11,763 nucleotides of DNA from Xanthobacteraceae bacterium. GTDB taxonomy: Bacteria > Pseudomonadota > Alphaproteobacteria > Rhizobiales > Xanthobacteraceae. The notes beneath the pieces were generated by a model, which saw nothing but the letters and a program-made list of their open reading frames with translations, searched no databases and had not been told where the DNA came from. Below are positions 9,735 through 11,763 of this stretch, one piece after another. Each line of letters begins with the position of its first letter. Position 1 is the stretch's first letter. The position numbers and the translations under genes are program-made. The DNA lies in assembly GCA_030043335.1 (NCBI GenBank), contig JASHXX010000427.1:1-11763 (forward strand), in the 5' to 3' direction.

Positions 9735-10351
9735 GCCTTAAGCGGCCATTCATCCTCTGCCTGACCGGCTCGCTCGGCATGGGCAAATCAAAGACGGCAG
9801 AGTTCTTTGCCGAGGCCGGCGTTCCGGTCCACGATGCGGACGCGGTGGTGCACGCGCTCTATGAAGGCGATGCCGTGCCGGCAATCGAGCGGGCATTTCC
9901 CGGAGCGACTGCCGGCGGCAAGGTCGATCGCAACAAGCTCGCTGCGATGGTGGTCGCCGACAACGCGGCGCTCGGCAGGCTGGAGGCGATCGTGCATCCG
10001 CTCGTCGCCGCGGCGCGGGAGAAGTTCTTGGCCGAAGCACAGGCGCGCGGTGCGCCGGTCGTTCTCCTTGACGTTCCGCTCCTGTTCGAGACCGGCGGCG
10101 AGCGCGGCTGCGACGCCGTCGTCGTGGTCTCGGCGCCGGCCGAAGTGCAACGCCGGCGGGCTTTCGAGCGGCCCGGCATGACCGAGGACAAATTTGCGAC
10201 GCTCGTCGCCAAGCAGACCCCGGACGCCGAGAAGCGCCGCCGCGCCGACTTCGTCCTCGACAGCTCGCAAGGGTTCGATCACGCGCGCGCCCAAGTGCGC
10301 GACATTCTGCGGCGGGTCGCTACAATGCGTCGGCGCGCCGGTGATTCGTAG
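9731..10351 (+). CDS. coaE: Dephospho-CoA kinase CoaE
   Basis: Catalyses the last step of coenzyme A synthesis, ATP-dependent phosphorylation of dephospho-CoA at the 3'-hydroxyl. The 206-residue protein has the P-loop TGSLGMGKS (12-20), the substrate-site HDADAVVH (34-41), [16 protein letters not shown] (77-92) and DVPLLFETG (114-122). These are in the normal order and spacing of the family, with an arginine-rich lid region ([14 protein letters not shown]). Its ATG overlaps the maf stop as ATGA. In many alphaproteobacteria a shikimate dehydrogenase gene (aroE) sits between maf and coaE; it is absent here. It ends 26 bases before the dnaQ ATG. Confidence 0.95.
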   Translation: MSLKRPFILCLTGSLGMGKSKTAEFFAEAGVPVHDADAVVHALYEGDAVPAIERAFPGATAGGKVDRNKLAAMVVADNAALGRLEAIVHPLVAAAREKFLAEAQARGAPVVLLDVPLLFETGGERGCDAVVVVSAPAEVQRRRAFERPGMTEDKFATLVAKQTPDAEKRRRADFVLDSSQGFDHARAQVRDILRRVATMRRRAGDS

Positions 10352-10377
10352 GCGGCGCCTGGTTCGACGGAGCTTTG

Positions 10378-11073
10378 ATGCGCGAAATCGTCCTCGATAC
10401 CGAGACGACGGGCCTCGACCCGTTCCAAGGCCATCGCCTGGTGGAGATCGGCTGCATCGAGCTGTTCAATCGCATCCCGACCGGACAAACATTCCACTGC
10501 TACCTCAATCCCGACCGCGAGATGCCGGAGGAGGCATTCGCGGTCCACGGCCTCACCGACGGCTTCCTCAAGGACAAGCCTTTATTCGCCGACGTAGTCG
10601 ACGATCTGATCGCCTTCCTCGGCGAGGCGCCGCTCGTCATCCACAATGCCGGCTTCGATATCGGCTTCCTCAATGCCGAATTCGAGCGCGTCGGCCGGCC
10701 GACGATTGCCCGCGAGCGGATGATCGACACCTTGCTGATCGCTCGCCGCAAATATCCGGGCGGATCGAATCGCCTGGACGATCTGTGCGCGCGCTACGCG
10801 ATCGATAATTCGCGTCGCACCAAGCACGGCGCGCTGCTCGATGCCGAACTCCTGGCCGAGGTCTATGTCGAGCTGATCGATGCGCGCCAGGCGCAATTGG
10901 TGTTGTCGCAGACGGCCATGCCCGGCCTTGCCGTCGGCGCACCGATCATCGTGCGCGAGCGCGTCGTGCCGCTCGCGGTCCGGATTACCGAGGTGGAACG
11001 GGCGGCGCACCGGGCGTTCATCGCGACACTCGGCGACCACGCCATCTGGCGCGATTATCTCAGCCCGGATTGA
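10378..11073 (+). CDS. dnaQ: DNA polymerase III epsilon subunit (3'-5' proofreading exonuclease)
   Basis: Proofreading subunit of the replicative polymerase core. The 231-residue protein is a DEDDh exonuclease: Exo[11 protein letters not shown] with D7 and E9, Exo[17 protein letters not shown] with D94, and Exo[18 protein letters not shown] with H150 and D155. The remaining C-terminal part of about 70 residues would carry the polymerase alpha contact. The ATG at 10378 is preferred because GGAG lies about seven bases upstream; a TTG at 10375 would add a single residue. It is the last gene of the rightward PDRP-maf-coaE-dnaQ run, and its stop codon overlaps the 3' end of convergent secB by 14 bases. 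Confidence 0.96.
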   Translation: MREIVLDTETTGLDPFQGHRLVEIGCIELFNRIPTGQTFHCYLNPDREMPEEAFAVHGLTDGFLKDKPLFADVVDDLIAFLGEAPLVIHNAGFDIGFLNAEFERVGRPTIARERMIDTLLIARRKYPGGSNRLDDLCARYAIDNSRRTKHGALLDAELLAEVYVELIDARQAQLVLSQTAMPGLAVGAPIIVRERVVPLAVRITEVERAAHRAFIATLGDHAIWRDYLSPD

Positions 11074-11566
11074 CCGGCTGCGAGGGCGGTGACGCCTGCA
11101 TTGCGGCGAGGCGCTGGCGATAGAGGCTCACGAAGTCGATCGGTTCGAGCAGCAATGGCGGAAAGCCGCCATTGCGCACGGCGGTGGCGACGATCTCGCG
11201 GGCGAACGGGAACAACAGCCGCGGGCACTCGATCATCACGATCGGCTGCAGGCTTTCCGCTGGCACGTTCTGGATCCGGAAGGCGCCAGCAAACACCAGT
11301 TCGAAGCCGAACAGCACCATGCCTTGGACTTCGGCCTTGCCCTCGAGGCGCAGCTTCACTTCGAAGTCGGTGCCGCCGGTGCTGCCGCTCATCGGCGCGG
11401 CGTCGACATTGACCTGAATATTAATGGTCGGCTGCTGCCCGCTCGGGGCGAGCGAGCGGGGCGCGTTCGGGTTCTCGAACGACAAGTCCTTCACATATTG
11501 GGCGAGGACGCCGATCTGCGGCATGACCGTGGCTTGGGGCTGAGGACCGCCATTGGTCGCTGACAT
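11060..11566 (-). CDS. secB: Protein-export chaperone SecB
   Basis: SecB is a homotetrameric cytosolic chaperone that holds precursor proteins unfolded and passes them to SecA. The 168-residue protein shows the expected pattern [21 protein letters not shown] near the N-terminus, then [35 protein letters not shown], the highly conserved [15 protein letters not shown] segment, [14 protein letters not shown] and a low-complexity proline-rich tail. Length is normal for alphaproteobacterial SecB. GGAGAC lies just upstream of the ATG at 11566, supporting the start. It is convergent with dnaQ, the standard arrangement in this group. Its promoter should lie in 11567-11763, but no clear -35/-10 pair was seen. 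Confidence 0.96.
   Translation of the reverse strand: MSATNGGPQPQATVMPQIGVLAQYVKDLSFENPNAPRSLAPSGQQPTINIQVNVDAAPMSGSTGGTDFEVKLRLEGKAEVQGMVLFGFELVFAGAFRIQNVPAESLQPIVMIECPRLLFPFAREIVATAVRNGGFPPLLLEPIDFVSLYRQRLAAMQASPPSQPVNPG
11061..11080. terminator. Hairpin over both stop codons of dnaQ and secB (possible bidirectional terminator)
   Basis: The arms CAGCC-C-GG (11061-11068) and CC-GGCTG (11074-11080) pair as seven base pairs with one bulged C and a 5-base loop. The loop and stem include both the dnaQ TGA (11071-11073) and the secB stop (11060-11062 lies at the stem base). No T-run follows on either strand, so termination by this element alone is uncertain. Confidence 0.3.
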
Positions 11567-11763
11567 GCTCGTCTCCGGCCCCGCGGGCGTTGGGCGGGTT
11601 GGCTAACACAGGCCGCTTGGGCGAACAATGGCGGGCCTGCCGCGGAACTGGTATCCGCGCCCGGCCGTCGCTGCCCAAATGTTCGCTGCGGACGGCCAGA
11701 TGCCGCGCTCCTCAAGGCCGATTTCGCCCCAGTGACCATGGGCCCTTCCATTGTTGGCGTCGC

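Noticed and set aside
11603..11763. Minus-strand frame open to the right edge, ending with TAG at 11603, in the place where fxsA often precedes secB
   Set aside because: The 53 residues do not resemble FxsA or any protein I recognise, and another frame on the same strand is also open; not enough to call a gene.
11738..11763. ATG near the right edge that might begin a rightward gene such as the Tim44-like protein often found here
   Set aside because: Only eight residues are visible, they lack a matching signal peptide and there is no ribosome binding site.

Overview
The window looks like a piece of a high-GC alphaproteobacterial chromosome, most likely Hyphomicrobiales (Bradyrhizobium/Xanthobacteraceae-like). 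The reasons are the gene order hemE-hemJ-rho-mnmE on one side and PDRP-maf-coaE-dnaQ-secB on the other, a Rho protein close to my recollection of the Bradyrhizobium one, and a DUF3551 secreted protein, a family mainly seen in this order. Nearly everything is chromosomal housekeeping. I see no mobile element, CRISPR array, tRNA or rRNA.

Layout, left to right. Positions 1-1246 hold the minus-strand gene for the tRNA-modification GTPase MnmE, cut at its C-terminus by the window edge. Divergent from it is a 681-residue thioredoxin-fold DUF255 (YyaL/SPATA20-like) protein, then a small secreted DUF3551 protein. The tail of the DUF3551 gene overlaps, tail to tail, a minus-strand GT87/DUF2029 membrane glycosyltransferase. 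Next, on the minus strand, are rho with an intrinsic terminator and a notable C-rich leader, then hemJ and hemE overlapping by ATGA. A 360-base gap (7920-8279) separates hemE from a rightward run PDRP-maf-coaE-dnaQ. The last gene, secB, is convergent with dnaQ and overlaps it by 14 bases.

The most interesting region is the hemE/PDRP gap. In Caulobacter and several other alphaproteobacteria the chromosomal replication origin lies beside hemE. Here the gap is the divergence point of two leading-strand-like gene runs. It contains a 40-base stretch that is 72.5% A+T, a one-mismatch DnaA box, several further CCACA cores, a TCCCCA hexamer and paired hairpins. I propose it as the origin, by inference from sequence and synteny.

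Functionally the genes cover heme synthesis (hemE, hemJ), transcription termination (rho), tRNA wobble modification (mnmE), replication fidelity (dnaQ), CoA synthesis (coaE), nucleotide house-cleaning (maf), pyruvate phosphate dikinase control (PDRP) and protein export (secB). I did not find a clearly new multi-gene system. The best leads are the putative origin, the rut-like rho leader and the antisense overlap of the DUF3551 and GT87 genes.
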